Positions 24,099-32,362 of a stretch of 52,032 nucleotides of DNA are shown here, in pieces. Below the pieces are notes generated by a model. That model was not told where the DNA came from, did not search any database, and saw nothing but the letters and a program-made list of their open reading frames with translations. The position numbers and the translations under genes are program-made. Origin of the DNA: JBNKDD01 sp050288085 (GTDB taxonomy: Bacteria > Chloroflexota > Anaerolineae > Aggregatilineales > UBA3940); NCBI GenBank assembly GCA_050288085.1, contig JBNKDD010000007.1, forward strand, positions 1-52,032, read 5' to 3'. Numbering within the stretch: position 1 is the first letter of the stretch; each line of letters begins with the position of its first letter.

Positions 24099-24932
24099 TT
24101 AGAATCTAAATGTATATGGGTCAGGGCCTATTCTGCCGCCGATATCAAGAGAATTTAACAGCGCCATGTCCTGCTCAGACAATTCGAAATCGAAGATATC
24201 GGCGTTATCTACGATTCTCTCTTTACGGGACGATTTGGGAATGGTCACGACACCGTTTTGAATATCCCAGCGTAGAATAACCTGCACGGCGGTTTTCCCA
24301 TACTTCTCAGCTAATCCAGTGATTTCCTTAACTGAAAAGACTTTCCCCTGCATCAGCGGACTCCAGGCTTCTACCTGTATCTTCTTTTGCTTGCAATACT
24401 CAATAAGCTCAGGCTGAAGCAAGTGAGGATGGTATTCAATCTGGTTGACTGCCGGAATCACGTCAGCCCCAGACAGCAGATCTTCCAGGTGCTCCATCAT
24501 AAAATTACTGACCCCAATGGCCTTTACCCTGCCCTTGGCATATAAATCCTGCATAACATCCCAGGCATCTCTGTAACAATTTTTAACCGGCCAGTGTATT
24601 AAATACAAATCCAGATAATCAGTATCAAGACGTTTCAGACTTTGCTCGAAAGCCGCCTGTACACTGCCTCTGCGCAGGTCCTCATTCCAGACTTTGGTGG
24701 TCAGAAAAATATCTTCTCTGGCAACCCCGCTTGTTTTTATTCCTCTACCCACTTCCTCTTCATTACCATAAATTGCCGCGGTATCAATACTTCTGTAACC
24801 TGCTTCCAGGGCCCAGCGCACAGCGTTTTCTGCTTCATGGGGGCTGGTCATTTGAAATACGCCCAACCCGAGCCAGGGCATTTGTAAGCCATTATTCAGA
24901 GTCGTACTATCTGTTATTTTCGTTATTTCCAC
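24099..24932 (-). CDS. Aldo/keto reductase
   Basis: 277 residues. The catalytic tetrad is visible: Asp and Tyr in SIDTAAIYGNEEEVG, Lys in LTTKVWNEDL and His in YLIHWP. AIGVSNFM and VVTIPKSSRKERIVDN form the NADPH-binding part. This is a 2,5-diketo-gluconate-reductase-type AKR, a cytoplasmic NADPH-dependent reductase of aldehydes and ketones. The start is GTG at 24932 after AAGGATGAG. It is slightly more AT-rich than its neighbours. Flanked on both sides by hairpins, so it is probably monocistronic. Confidence 0.95.
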   Translation of the reverse strand: MEITKITDSTTLNNGLQMPWLGLGVFQMTSPHEAENAVRWALEAGYRSIDTAAIYGNEEEVGRGIKTSGVAREDIFLTTKVWNEDLRRGSVQAAFEQSLKRLDTDYLDLYLIHWPVKNCYRDAWDVMQDLYAKGRVKAIGVSNFMMEHLEDLLSGADVIPAVNQIEYHPHLLQPELIEYCKQKKIQVEAWSPLMQGKVFSVKEITGLAEKYGKTAVQVILRWDIQNGVVTIPKSSRKERIVDNADIFDFELSEQDMALLNSLDIGGRIGPDPYTFRF

Positions 24933-24982
24933 TTTCTCATCCTTTTTATGTGGGACTGGTTGTTATTAATCTATTCTGAGGC

Positions 24983-25035
24983 CCTCACCGCCCCGGCCCT
25001 ATTCCGATCTGTGGAAGGGCCGGGTAGGATTGAGG
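24983..25035. repeat. Long hairpin between lipA and the reductase, probable lipA terminator
   Basis: Inner stem CCCGGCCCT (24992-25000) with AGGGCCGGG (25016-25024), 9 of 9 pairs. Outer stem CCTCA (24983-24987) with TGAGG (25031-25035). Long, GC-rich hairpins beginning CCCTCACC are often dispersed intergenic elements; here only one copy is present. No U run follows. Confidence 0.5.
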
Positions 25036-25103
25036 ATGACAGCTAAAGAGCTATCAGAAGGGACACATGAGCTGGGGATAGTCAACGCAAGTTTATGTTA
25101 CTA

Positions 25104-26045
25104 CTATTCCTCAACGCCGCCTTCGATTTTTTGGACGTAGCCCAGTTTGGAAAGTTCTCTGACCTGCTGGGCTGCCCGGTAGGAACTGCGAACCAGCGGC
25201 CCGCTTTCGATCCACTTGTAGTTCATCTCTTCGAGGCCGATCCGTTTGAGTTCTTCAAATTCATCGGGCGGATAGTAGCGCTCGATGGGCAGATGCTTTT
25301 TGCTGGGCTGGAGATATTGTCCGATGGTCAGGATGTCTACCCCCACATCAGAGAGATCGCGCATTACCTCGACGACCTCGTCGAATGTCTCACCCAGGCC
25401 AACCATGATCCCGCTCTTAGTCAGGACTAAGGACTGCATCTGCTTGGCATTGCGCAGGGTGGTCAGCGCCCATTCATACTTATCCTGGGGCTGCACCTTC
25501 TTGAACAAACGCGGCACGGTCTCGACGTTGTGATTGAGGATTTCCGGCTGGGCATCCATCACGATCTTGAGAGCAGCTTCGTCACCCTTGAAGTCAGGGA
25601 TCAGCACCTCGATTGAACAACCGGGGTGTACCTGCCGAATGCGCCGGATCACCATCGCGAAGATCGGCGCACCGCCGTCCTTGCGCTCATCGCGGTTCAC
25701 AGATGTGATCACGACGTGCTGTAGGTTCATGGACTTGACCGACTCGGCTACCCGGAAAGGCTCTTGCCAATCGAGCGGGCCAGGCCGCCCGGTCTTGATG
25801 TCACAAAAACCGCAGGAGCGGGTGCAGGTATCACCCAGCATCAGGAAGGTAGCCGTACCCTTACCCCAGCATTCCCCGATGTTAGGGCACATCGCCTCTT
25901 CACAAACGGTGTGAAGGGCTTTGCTGCGCATCAGGTCTTTGACGTTCTGATAGGTTTCGCCACTGGGCGCACGTACTTTGATCCACTCCGGGCGACGCCG
26001 GGGCTTGGGAGCTTCTTGAATATCATCAGCATTGATGGTTGTCAT
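25104..26045 (-). CDS. lipA: Lipoyl synthase
   Basis: 313 residues. The auxiliary cluster motif C-x4-C-x5-C (CEEAMCPNIGEC) and the radical SAM motif C-x3-C-x2-C (CTRSCGFC) are both present, as is the C-terminal RSSYRA serine that binds the auxiliary cluster. HVVITSVNRDE, ILNHNVETVPRL and SGIMVGLGE are family blocks. It inserts two sulfur atoms into octanoyl chains on E2 and GcvH proteins. lipB/lipM and lplA are not in the window. Its end is followed by a long hairpin. Confidence 0.98.
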   Translation of the reverse strand: MTTINADDIQEAPKPRRRPEWIKVRAPSGETYQNVKDLMRSKALHTVCEEAMCPNIGECWGKGTATFLMLGDTCTRSCGFCDIKTGRPGPLDWQEPFRVAESVKSMNLQHVVITSVNRDERKDGGAPIFAMVIRRIRQVHPGCSIEVLIPDFKGDEAALKIVMDAQPEILNHNVETVPRLFKKVQPQDKYEWALTTLRNAKQMQSLVLTKSGIMVGLGETFDEVVEVMRDLSDVGVDILTIGQYLQPSKKHLPIERYYPPDEFEELKRIGLEEMNYKWIESGPLVRSSYRAAQQVRELSKLGYVQKIEGGVEE

Positions 26046-26137
26046 CTTGGCCTGCTTTGTATCTATAGGAATGTCACTCGATTACTACCAAGATTATAGC
26101 GGGGGGATCAACCCCTAAACAAGGATAGTAGACGACA

Positions 26138-26527
26138 TTACCCACCAGTTTTATTGGTTCCATGTGACATCTTGTGGACAATCCACCAGGTACCGTCGAT
26201 CTTCATCATATTGAAATAATCGATGTATCGAACTTTCTGGCATTCCAGGCTCAGCTTAACCTGGGCGATGTTCCCCGTCACATCGATGGAGTAGAACTCG
26301 GTTTCCCAGTCTAATTCCGGGTCACGATCCTTTGGGTTATACCAGGAAAAATATTCGTCCCGGTCGATGATGCGCAGTTCTCCCTCCTCACTTAGAAGAA
26401 AAAACTTCCACTCCGGGTGGAGGATTGGCTTATAGTATTCGGCATCATGCAAAGCATGCCCCTCGTGATAATGATCCAGAATTGTTTTTCGAATGGCTGC
26501 TTTTTCAGTCTCAAGGTCGGCACTCAT
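26138..26527 (-). CDS. NTF2/SnoaL-like protein
   Basis: 129 residues. A helix (EKAAIRKTILDHYHEGHALHD) followed by curved-sheet strands (WKFFLLSEEGELRIIDRDEYFSWY, AQVKLSLECQKVRYIDYFNMMKIDGTWWIVHKM) matches a nuclear transport factor 2 fold, as in the Cif/DUF4440/lumazine-binding-like group. The ending DGTWWIVHKMSHGT is typical. No catalytic residues can be assigned. The ATG at 26527 has AAGGAG eight bases upstream, better spaced than the GTG at 26533. Confidence 0.82.
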   Translation of the reverse strand: MSADLETEKAAIRKTILDHYHEGHALHDAEYYKPILHPEWKFFLLSEEGELRIIDRDEYFSWYNPKDRDPELDWETEFYSIDVTGNIAQVKLSLECQKVRYIDYFNMMKIDGTWWIVHKMSHGTNKTGG

Positions 26528-26713
26528 ACTCACGCTCCTTATTCATAAACACAGCGGATTCAACCATTACCAGTTTACCGGTTAGAGTGCACTCTAAGTC
26601 AAGTGGGTTGTTTAGTTCGAGTTATTCACATGCCCGCAGCCGTCTAGCCCCAATAGATGACCCATGCTATACTGATCCAGTGGAAAAACTTCCTTACATT
26701 AGGCGAGGTTGCC

Positions 26714-27607
26714 GTGACTGGTGAACGTATTCTCGTCGTGGACGACGGCGCAGACATGCGCGATTTTGTTATCAATTATGTTCTGAAGCCCAACGGCTTT
26801 GACTACCTGGAAGCCCATGATGGATTGGAGGGCTTTGAGCTGCTCGTAGCCGAAAACCCTGAGCTGATCTTGCTCGACCTCCAGATGCCACGCCTGGACG
26901 GGATCGGCCTGCTCCGTAAAATGAAAGAACATGAGATCACCACCCCGGTGGTGCTCATGACGTTTTATGGCTCGGAGGATGTCGCCATCGAGGTGTTCCG
27001 CCTGGGGGTGCGTGATTACGTTCAAAAACCGTTTACTGATGATGAACTGCTCGAATCCATCGAACGGGCATTGATCGAAACCCGCCTGCGGCGCGAACGC
27101 GAATCACTCACCGAGCAGCTGGCTGCCGCCAACCGGGATTTGCAGTCACGCATCCGGGACTTCGAGATGCTGCATAAAGTGGGGCGGATTGTTACCAATG
27201 CGCCAAATGCAAACAGCCTGCTTTCAGGGATCATTGAGGCAACTGCCCATATCACCCAGGTGAGCAGAGTCTACCTCTCCGTTTTGGACGAGAGAGGCAA
27301 GGTGCTTTACAATCGGGCTGTCCTGGAAAATGGGCGCGTCCGCTTGGTTAATGAGCAGGCCAACAACCCAACCACCTGGCAGGTAATTGAATCGAGGCAA
27401 GCGGCTGTCAGCGCTCCGGAGATGGACCGGGATACCGAGCAGTTCTTTGTTCATATCAGCGCGCCGCTTACCATACAGGGTAAGCCGTTCGGGGCATTAA
27501 CTATTGTTGCCCTGGCTGATATGGCGACTCCTCAACAGCTTACCTTGCTCAGCATTCTGGCGGATTATGCGGCCATCGGATTGAGAGTACATGGGTGGCG
27601 GCAATAA
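26714..27607 (+). CDS. Response regulator with C-terminal GAF domain
   Basis: 297 residues. The receiver domain has ILVVDDGADMRD, the phosphorylation site LILLDLQMP, the T/S switch LMTFYGS and the K of VQKPF. A coiled coil (about 120-160, Arg/Glu-rich) joins it to a GAF domain (about 165-295). There is no DNA-binding or enzymatic output, so it would signal by protein contact or ligand binding. The GTG at 26714 is preferred to the ATG at 26657: a TATACT box at 26668-26673 would start transcription after the ATG, and AGGCGAGG precedes the GTG. No kinase is adjacent. Confidence 0.88.
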   Translation: MTGERILVVDDGADMRDFVINYVLKPNGFDYLEAHDGLEGFELLVAENPELILLDLQMPRLDGIGLLRKMKEHEITTPVVLMTFYGSEDVAIEVFRLGVRDYVQKPFTDDELLESIERALIETRLRRERESLTEQLAAANRDLQSRIRDFEMLHKVGRIVTNAPNANSLLSGIIEATAHITQVSRVYLSVLDERGKVLYNRAVLENGRVRLVNEQANNPTTWQVIESRQAAVSAPEMDRDTEQFFVHISAPLTIQGKPFGALTIVALADMATPQQLTLLSILADYAAIGLRVHGWRQ

Positions 27608-27634
27608 GTTATTCAATCGCCACAGGATTCATGT

Positions 27635-27784
27635 TATACTGCATCAGGGCTGAGAAAAGAAATTATACGGGTTAAATTCCACAAGTTGGGTCAATGGTCC
27701 AACTACCCAGGAAACAGATAAGTTTTCGAAAACCAGAGGGTCCAAAAACTGTTATCCGTTTCTACTTAGCAGTGAGATTGACAG
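27635..27784 (+). promoter_or_regulatory. Promoter -10 and structured leader of the TPR gene
   Basis: TATACT at 27635-27640 gives a predicted leader of about 138 bases. It contains AGTTGG/CCAACT (27684-27689 with 27699-27704), a perfect palindrome GTTTTCGAAAAC (27722-27733), and a second AAAAC-TG-TTATC (27745-27756) that could pair with GATAAGTTTT (27717-27726). The two hairpins are mutually exclusive. There is no strong ribosome site before 27785. Function unproven. Confidence 0.4.
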
Positions 27785-30019
27785 ATGGCAAATCAAGACG
27801 CATTTCAAGCAGCTATGAAGGAGGCCGCCGACGCGGCCTGGGATCAAGACTGGCCGCGTGCCATTGATGCTTACCGGCGAGCTTCTGAAGCGCAACCCGG
27901 TGATACCCAGGCGGTTGCCGGGCTGGCTTTGAGCCTGATGGAAGCAGGCCAATATGATAGAGCCAAGACAGTCTACCTTCGTTTAAGCCAGATGGTTTCT
28001 GGCGATCCGCTGCCTCATGAAAAGTTAGCAGCGATCTATGAGCGCATCGGAGATGATGCCGCCGCTGCTAACGAATACCTGGAAGTTGCCGAGATTTACT
28101 TTCAGCGCAATGACCTGGGGCGCGCGATTGAAAATTGGGAATCAACCGTCCGGATAAACCCGGATATGGCTAAAGCTTATTTGCGGCTCGCGGTTGTTTA
28201 TGAGAAAAGAAAAGATCATATCCCACATGCGATCTATGCCTATCTGAATGTGGCCCGCCTGCTTCAAAAGTTCAATCAATTGAAGCGCGCCGAACAAGCC
28301 CTTCAACGGGCCATGCGCCTTGACCCGACCAATCAAGATGCCCGCAACGGGCTTTCCGATCTGAAGCGTGGTGCGCCCTTAAAGAAAGTGGCTCCACCGG
28401 CCTCTCCCGGTCAGGCGGCGGCAGCACCCAGGAAAGTGGAAGAAGACGAACTTCTACTTGAGTCTATCGATGAGGAACCCGGCGATACCCCGATTGAAGA
28501 GGCTGCCGAACATGCGATGGGCTTGCTGGCCGAATTAGTGTTTAGTGGAGATGTCCCGCCCGAAGCCCAAATGCCCTTAGTTCAGGCCACCGAAATGCAG
28601 CGGATTGGCGACGCGGAGAAAGCGATTGAGCTATACAGCCAAGCTTTTGAGGCAGGTGTTACTCATCCCGCCCTGCGTTTCCTGTTGGGGCTGCTTTACC
28701 AGCTCACCAACCAGACTCGGGATGCCATCAACCTGCTCTCTCAGGCACTTGATACGCCTGAGTATGCTATCGCCGGTCACCTGGCGCTCGGTATTGCACA
28801 CTTCACACAGGACAGCGCAGCGAAAGGCGCAGAGAATCTGATCAAGGCCCTACAGCTTGCCGATGAGAGTCTCAATCCACAGGCAACCGATATCGGCGGC
28901 TATGAACGGATGCTGAACAATCTGGAAGGGCAGCCTGAAGATCACCTCGCCGAACTGTGTCAGGCCCTGTCTATTTACCTGGAAGACGAGAATTGGCGGG
29001 CCAAGCTGACCGAATCGCTTTCCGGTTACGCAGCACAGGGAAAGGCGAGTTACTTACCTGACCTGATGGAGATCATTCTTGAGGGCGGGCGGCCTGAGAT
29101 CGCGGAGATTATGCAGCGGATTGACCATTATCTACTTCAGCACCAATTGCTGCTGGCGACGGAAGAGATTCATCACGCCATTGAAAAATCCCCGGATTAT
29201 CTGCCCGCTCACCGGCGATTGGCCGATATCCTGGTGAAACAAAATCGGATCAAGGAAGCGGCTGACAAATTAAACCTGGTTGCCAATACCTATATGGTGC
29301 GCGGCAATGTGGATAAAGCCGCCGACCTGTTTGCCGAATCACTGGAACTGTGGCCTGCCGATATTGATGCCCGTGTGAAAGTGATCGATATGTTCAAGGA
29401 ACAGAAGCGGGTAGGCGAAGCGCTGCGCTACTATGGCGAACTGGCCGATACCCACTATACAATGAGGGCCGATACCAACAAAGCCCTTGAAATCTATCAA
29501 GAGGCGCTTCAGTATGCCAACACTAACCAATCCGATTCACCGCAGGTCGTGGCGATCCTGAAAGCCATGGCCGATATCGAGTCGGCCCGCTTGAACTGGA
29601 ACCAGGCCCTGAAGCATTATAGACAGGTGATTTCCCTGGCCCCTGATGATGAAAACGCTACATTGGAAGTTGTCGAGTTGAACTTCCAGTTGGGGCAGTC
29701 GGCTAAAGCGGTCGAAGCGTTGGATGCTTATATCAACCATTGTATCACGCGTGGGCAGGCTGAACGTGTGATTTCGACTTTGGAGGAGCAAGTTCGGCGT
29801 CACCCCGATGAAATTGCCCTGCGCCAACGGTTGGCGGGTGTCTATCGCCAGCAGAAACGCGTCTCAGAAGCTATCGCCCAGATGGATGCATTAGGCGAAC
29901 TACAATTGGATGCCGGGATGCGTGAAGCCGCCTTGGAAACAATCAAGGGGATCATTGAGCTTGGACCACCTGATATTGAAAGCTACCAGCAGTTGTTAGA
30001 ACAGTTGCAGAGTTCGTGA
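27785..30019 (+). CDS. Large tetratricopeptide-repeat protein
   Basis: 744 residues built almost entirely of TPR helices. The first array covers about 5-200 (AAWDQDWPRAIDAYRRASEAQPGD, LRRAEQAL-type units ending in LDPTNQDARNGL). A linker of low complexity (about 200-240, Pro/Ala then acidic) separates it from a second array (about 250-740). There is no signal peptide or membrane helix, so it acts in the cytoplasm, probably as a scaffold. The partner is unknown. It is preceded by a structured leader and followed by a palindrome, and is separated from cdaA by 215 bases. Confidence 0.9.
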   Translation: MANQDAFQAAMKEAADAAWDQDWPRAIDAYRRASEAQPGDTQAVAGLALSLMEAGQYDRAKTVYLRLSQMVSGDPLPHEKLAAIYERIGDDAAAANEYLEVAEIYFQRNDLGRAIENWESTVRINPDMAKAYLRLAVVYEKRKDHIPHAIYAYLNVARLLQKFNQLKRAEQALQRAMRLDPTNQDARNGLSDLKRGAPLKKVAPPASPGQAAAAPRKVEEDELLLESIDEEPGDTPIEEAAEHAMGLLAELVFSGDVPPEAQMPLVQATEMQRIGDAEKAIELYSQAFEAGVTHPALRFLLGLLYQLTNQTRDAINLLSQALDTPEYAIAGHLALGIAHFTQDSAAKGAENLIKALQLADESLNPQATDIGGYERMLNNLEGQPEDHLAELCQALSIYLEDENWRAKLTESLSGYAAQGKASYLPDLMEIILEGGRPEIAEIMQRIDHYLLQHQLLLATEEIHHAIEKSPDYLPAHRRLADILVKQNRIKEAADKLNLVANTYMVRGNVDKAADLFAESLELWPADIDARVKVIDMFKEQKRVGEALRYYGELADTHYTMRADTNKALEIYQEALQYANTNQSDSPQVVAILKAMADIESARLNWNQALKHYRQVISLAPDDENATLEVVELNFQLGQSAKAVEALDAYINHCITRGQAERVISTLEEQVRRHPDEIALRQRLAGVYRQQKRVSEAIAQMDALGELQLDAGMREAALETIKGIIELGPPDIESYQQLLEQLQSS

Positions 30020-30026
30020 GCCTTGA

Positions 30027-30054
30027 GTAGGGACAGGGTGCGCCTTGCCCCTAC
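30027..30054. repeat. Intergenic palindrome GTAGGGACAGG..CCTTGCCCCTAC
   Basis: Stem 30027-30037 with 30044-30054: one mismatch (A/C) and one G.U. Loop of six bases. Same family as the hairpins at 2276 and 24020. It may end the TPR transcript, though only a weak T-rich stretch follows. Confidence 0.6.
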
Positions 30055-30234
30055 CTTACTTCATTAAAAGGAAATAATCGCCAATAGGTGGTCGTTTAAC
30101 CTCCGGTTTGCATCTGCCCTATTGTGTATTACAACGTGTGATGGGTAAACTCTATCTGGTTTAACCATCAATATATTATTCAGTGGACAGCCACCCTATT
30201 GATTCGGGTGGTTAGAATAGATTGAGAGAGCACC
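30055..30234. other. Intergenic region upstream of cdaA
   Basis: 180 bases without a gene. Visible structure: direct copies of GTTTAACC (about 30092 and 30160) and a hairpin CCACCC/GGGTGG (30191-30196 with 30206-30211) about 24 bases before the cdaA start. No convincing promoter pair and no ydaO-type cyclic di-AMP riboswitch motif was found. Confidence 0.4.
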
Positions 30235-31095
30235 GTGGGCCTGCAGGAAATCCTATGGACAATCGCTAATTTACCAGGAAGCTGGCAAAACATCCTGGAT
30301 GTTTTGTTGGTGGCGGTTGTGTTCTTCTTGACCCTTCAGATGGTACGCGGTACGCGGGCGGCGACGCTGCTGCGCGGAATAGCCATGCTGTTGATTATTC
30401 TGTGGGCACTCTCGGCATTGTTGAATCTGCGGGCGTTTTCCTGGTTGTTCAGCAAAACCCTGACCGCCCTGGTAGTAGCCGTACCGGTAATCTTTCAAGA
30501 AGAGCTGCGCCATTGGCTCGACCGGCTGGGCCGTTTTGCACCCCTGGTGGGTGAGGAATCGGTTGGCGAGACAGAGCGCGAACACCTTCTCAATGAAATT
30601 TGTGATGCGGCACGTTTCCTCTCCCGGCGGCGGCACGGGGCGTTGATCGTCTTGGAGCGGGAAACCGGCTTACAGGAGTACATTGAAACCGGTGTGGCGA
30701 TGGATTCGGTTGTCAGCAGCGCACTTTTGCAAACTACCTTCTTCCCCAATACAGCACTGCATGACGGGGCTGTTATCTTGAGGAAGGATCGGATCGTGGC
30801 CGGGGCCTGCACGCTGCCGATCTCGACCGCCCGCCGTCTACCCGATCAGCGGATGGGGCTTCGTCACCGGTCGGCGTTGGGAATTTCTGAGGTGAGCGAC
30901 GCGGTCACGGTGGTTATCTCCGAGGAAACAGGTAATATCTCGGTTGTGGTTGGCGGGCGTTTCATCCAGCGGATCGATGTGGAACGGCTGCGAATGATCC
31001 TGGGAGAATATATCCGCGAGCCGTCGCGATCCCGCATGACATTAATCTTCAAACAGCTTCGCCGGGTGACCGGTCAGGACCGCCGAGCGGCATAG
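30235..31095 (+). CDS. cdaA: Diadenylate cyclase CdaA
   Basis: 286 residues. Three membrane helices at the N terminus (about 20-90) and the DisA_N catalytic domain: RHGALIVLE, the ATP-binding DGA (177-179, LHDGAVIL) and RHR (210-212, LRHRSALG). It makes cyclic di-AMP from two ATP. The start is GTG after GAGAGAG; this gives the normal family N terminus. The next gene, cdaR, begins 23 bases later. glmM, the usual third gene of the operon, is absent and der follows instead. Confidence 0.97.
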   Translation: MGLQEILWTIANLPGSWQNILDVLLVAVVFFLTLQMVRGTRAATLLRGIAMLLIILWALSALLNLRAFSWLFSKTLTALVVAVPVIFQEELRHWLDRLGRFAPLVGEESVGETEREHLLNEICDAARFLSRRRHGALIVLERETGLQEYIETGVAMDSVVSSALLQTTFFPNTALHDGAVILRKDRIVAGACTLPISTARRLPDQRMGLRHRSALGISEVSDAVTVVISEETGNISVVVGGRFIQRIDVERLRMILGEYIREPSRSRMTLIFKQLRRVTGQDRRAA

Positions 31096-31118
31096 CGTGC
31101 AGCTCCACAGCGAGGATT

Positions 31119-32357
31119 ATGCTTACCAATTTCTTTCAATGGTTACGGAATAACCTGGTCTCTATCGTGCTGGCGTTCTTTCTGGCGCTGGCCGTCTGGG
31201 TGACGGCCAACCAGGCGGAAAACCCGGTCGAGGAGGCCGATTTTGAATCGCCGGTTGAAATCAATGTGACGGGGTTGCAGGATGGATTGATCATTACCAA
31301 CCCCTACAGCGAGACTGCCCAGATTCGCCTGCGTGCCCAACGAAATACCTGGTTGGAGCTTGCGCCCGAAGATATCCAGGTCACGGCAGATTTGAGTTCG
31401 TACGAGCCGGGTAGCTATCAGGTTCCTTTGAAGATCGATATTGCTGCCCAGGCGATCCTGGTATCGGCCAACCCCTCATCGATTAACGTTGTTATAGAGG
31501 AAGATCGTGAACGGACGCTGCCTATACAACTCGATATTAGTGGACAGCCATCGGTTGGCTATCTTGAGCATACCCCGGAGATCGATCCTGAAACGGTTAC
31601 CATCCGCGGCCCGCGCTCACTGGTCGAATTGGTGAGCGAGATACGAGCCGAGGCATCGATTGAAGGATTGCGAGAAACCCTCCGCGATGATCTCACGTTG
31701 TTTGCCCTTGACAGTGATGGCAACCGTATCACCGATATTTCGATTACCCCCGCCGATGTTAAAGTGGTGGTTCCGATCAATCAGGAGGCCGGTTACAGAG
31801 ATGTGGCCGTTTCTGTCCGGACTACAGGCCGACCGGCAACCGGTTACTACCCGACCAGCATCACGGCCACACCGCCGTTGATCACGGTGCGGGGACAGCC
31901 AGCAACTATCGAGGCGATGCAGCCCTACGTGGAGACACAGCCGGTCGATCTGACTAACCTGTCGGATGATTTGATTATCCAGGTTCCGGTCGAATTACCG
32001 GCGGGCGTCACCGCTATCGATACACCGATTGTTGAAGTGTTTATTTCTATTGCGGCCCAATTGGGCAGCCGTGCATTATCGGTTCCCATTACGGTCGCCA
32101 ATCTGCCAGAAAATCTGGAGGCAGAACTGGATACTGAAGAAGTTGAGATTATTTTGTCCGGGCCACTCCCGGTACTTGATGCCATGAATGTGAGAGAAGA
32201 TATCCGCGTGATATTGGATTTAGAGAATATCCGAATCGGGACTCACCAGTTGGAGCCAACTGTCGAGGTCCTGGGACAAGAAGGGGTCACGGTTGAGTCG
32301 GTCTTCCCGGTGACCGTTGAAGTGCGAGTCCAATTCCGCCCGGCGGGAAGTGGATAG
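31119..32357 (+). CDS. cdaR: CdaR, YbbR-domain regulator of CdaA
   Basis: 412 residues. One N-terminal membrane helix (LVSIVLAFFLALAVWVTA, residues 13-30) anchors about four YbbR repeats (starting near 45, 130, 215 and 300), each with a beta-rich core and the spacing typical of the family. YbbR proteins bind CdaA and modulate its cyclase activity at the membrane surface. Immediately follows cdaA and is separated from der by only five bases, so the three genes form one transcript. Confidence 0.93.
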   Translation: MLTNFFQWLRNNLVSIVLAFFLALAVWVTANQAENPVEEADFESPVEINVTGLQDGLIITNPYSETAQIRLRAQRNTWLELAPEDIQVTADLSSYEPGSYQVPLKIDIAAQAILVSANPSSINVVIEEDRERTLPIQLDISGQPSVGYLEHTPEIDPETVTIRGPRSLVELVSEIRAEASIEGLRETLRDDLTLFALDSDGNRITDISITPADVKVVVPINQEAGYRDVAVSVRTTGRPATGYYPTSITATPPLITVRGQPATIEAMQPYVETQPVDLTNLSDDLIIQVPVELPAGVTAIDTPIVEVFISIAAQLGSRALSVPITVANLPENLEAELDTEEVEIILSGPLPVLDAMNVREDIRVILDLENIRIGTHQLEPTVEVLGQEGVTVESVFPVTVEVRVQFRPAGSG

Positions 32358-32362
32358 ACCTT

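Noticed and set aside
26657..26713. ATG at 26657 as start of the response regulator
   Set aside because: A TATACT box lies just inside this extension and would start transcription after the ATG; the GTG at 26714 has an AGGCGAGG site.
27641..27660. GGCTGAGA in the TPR leader as a TPP riboswitch
   Set aside because: Only the CTGAGA part is present; the required CTGATCTGGATAATGCC region and stem organisation are missing.
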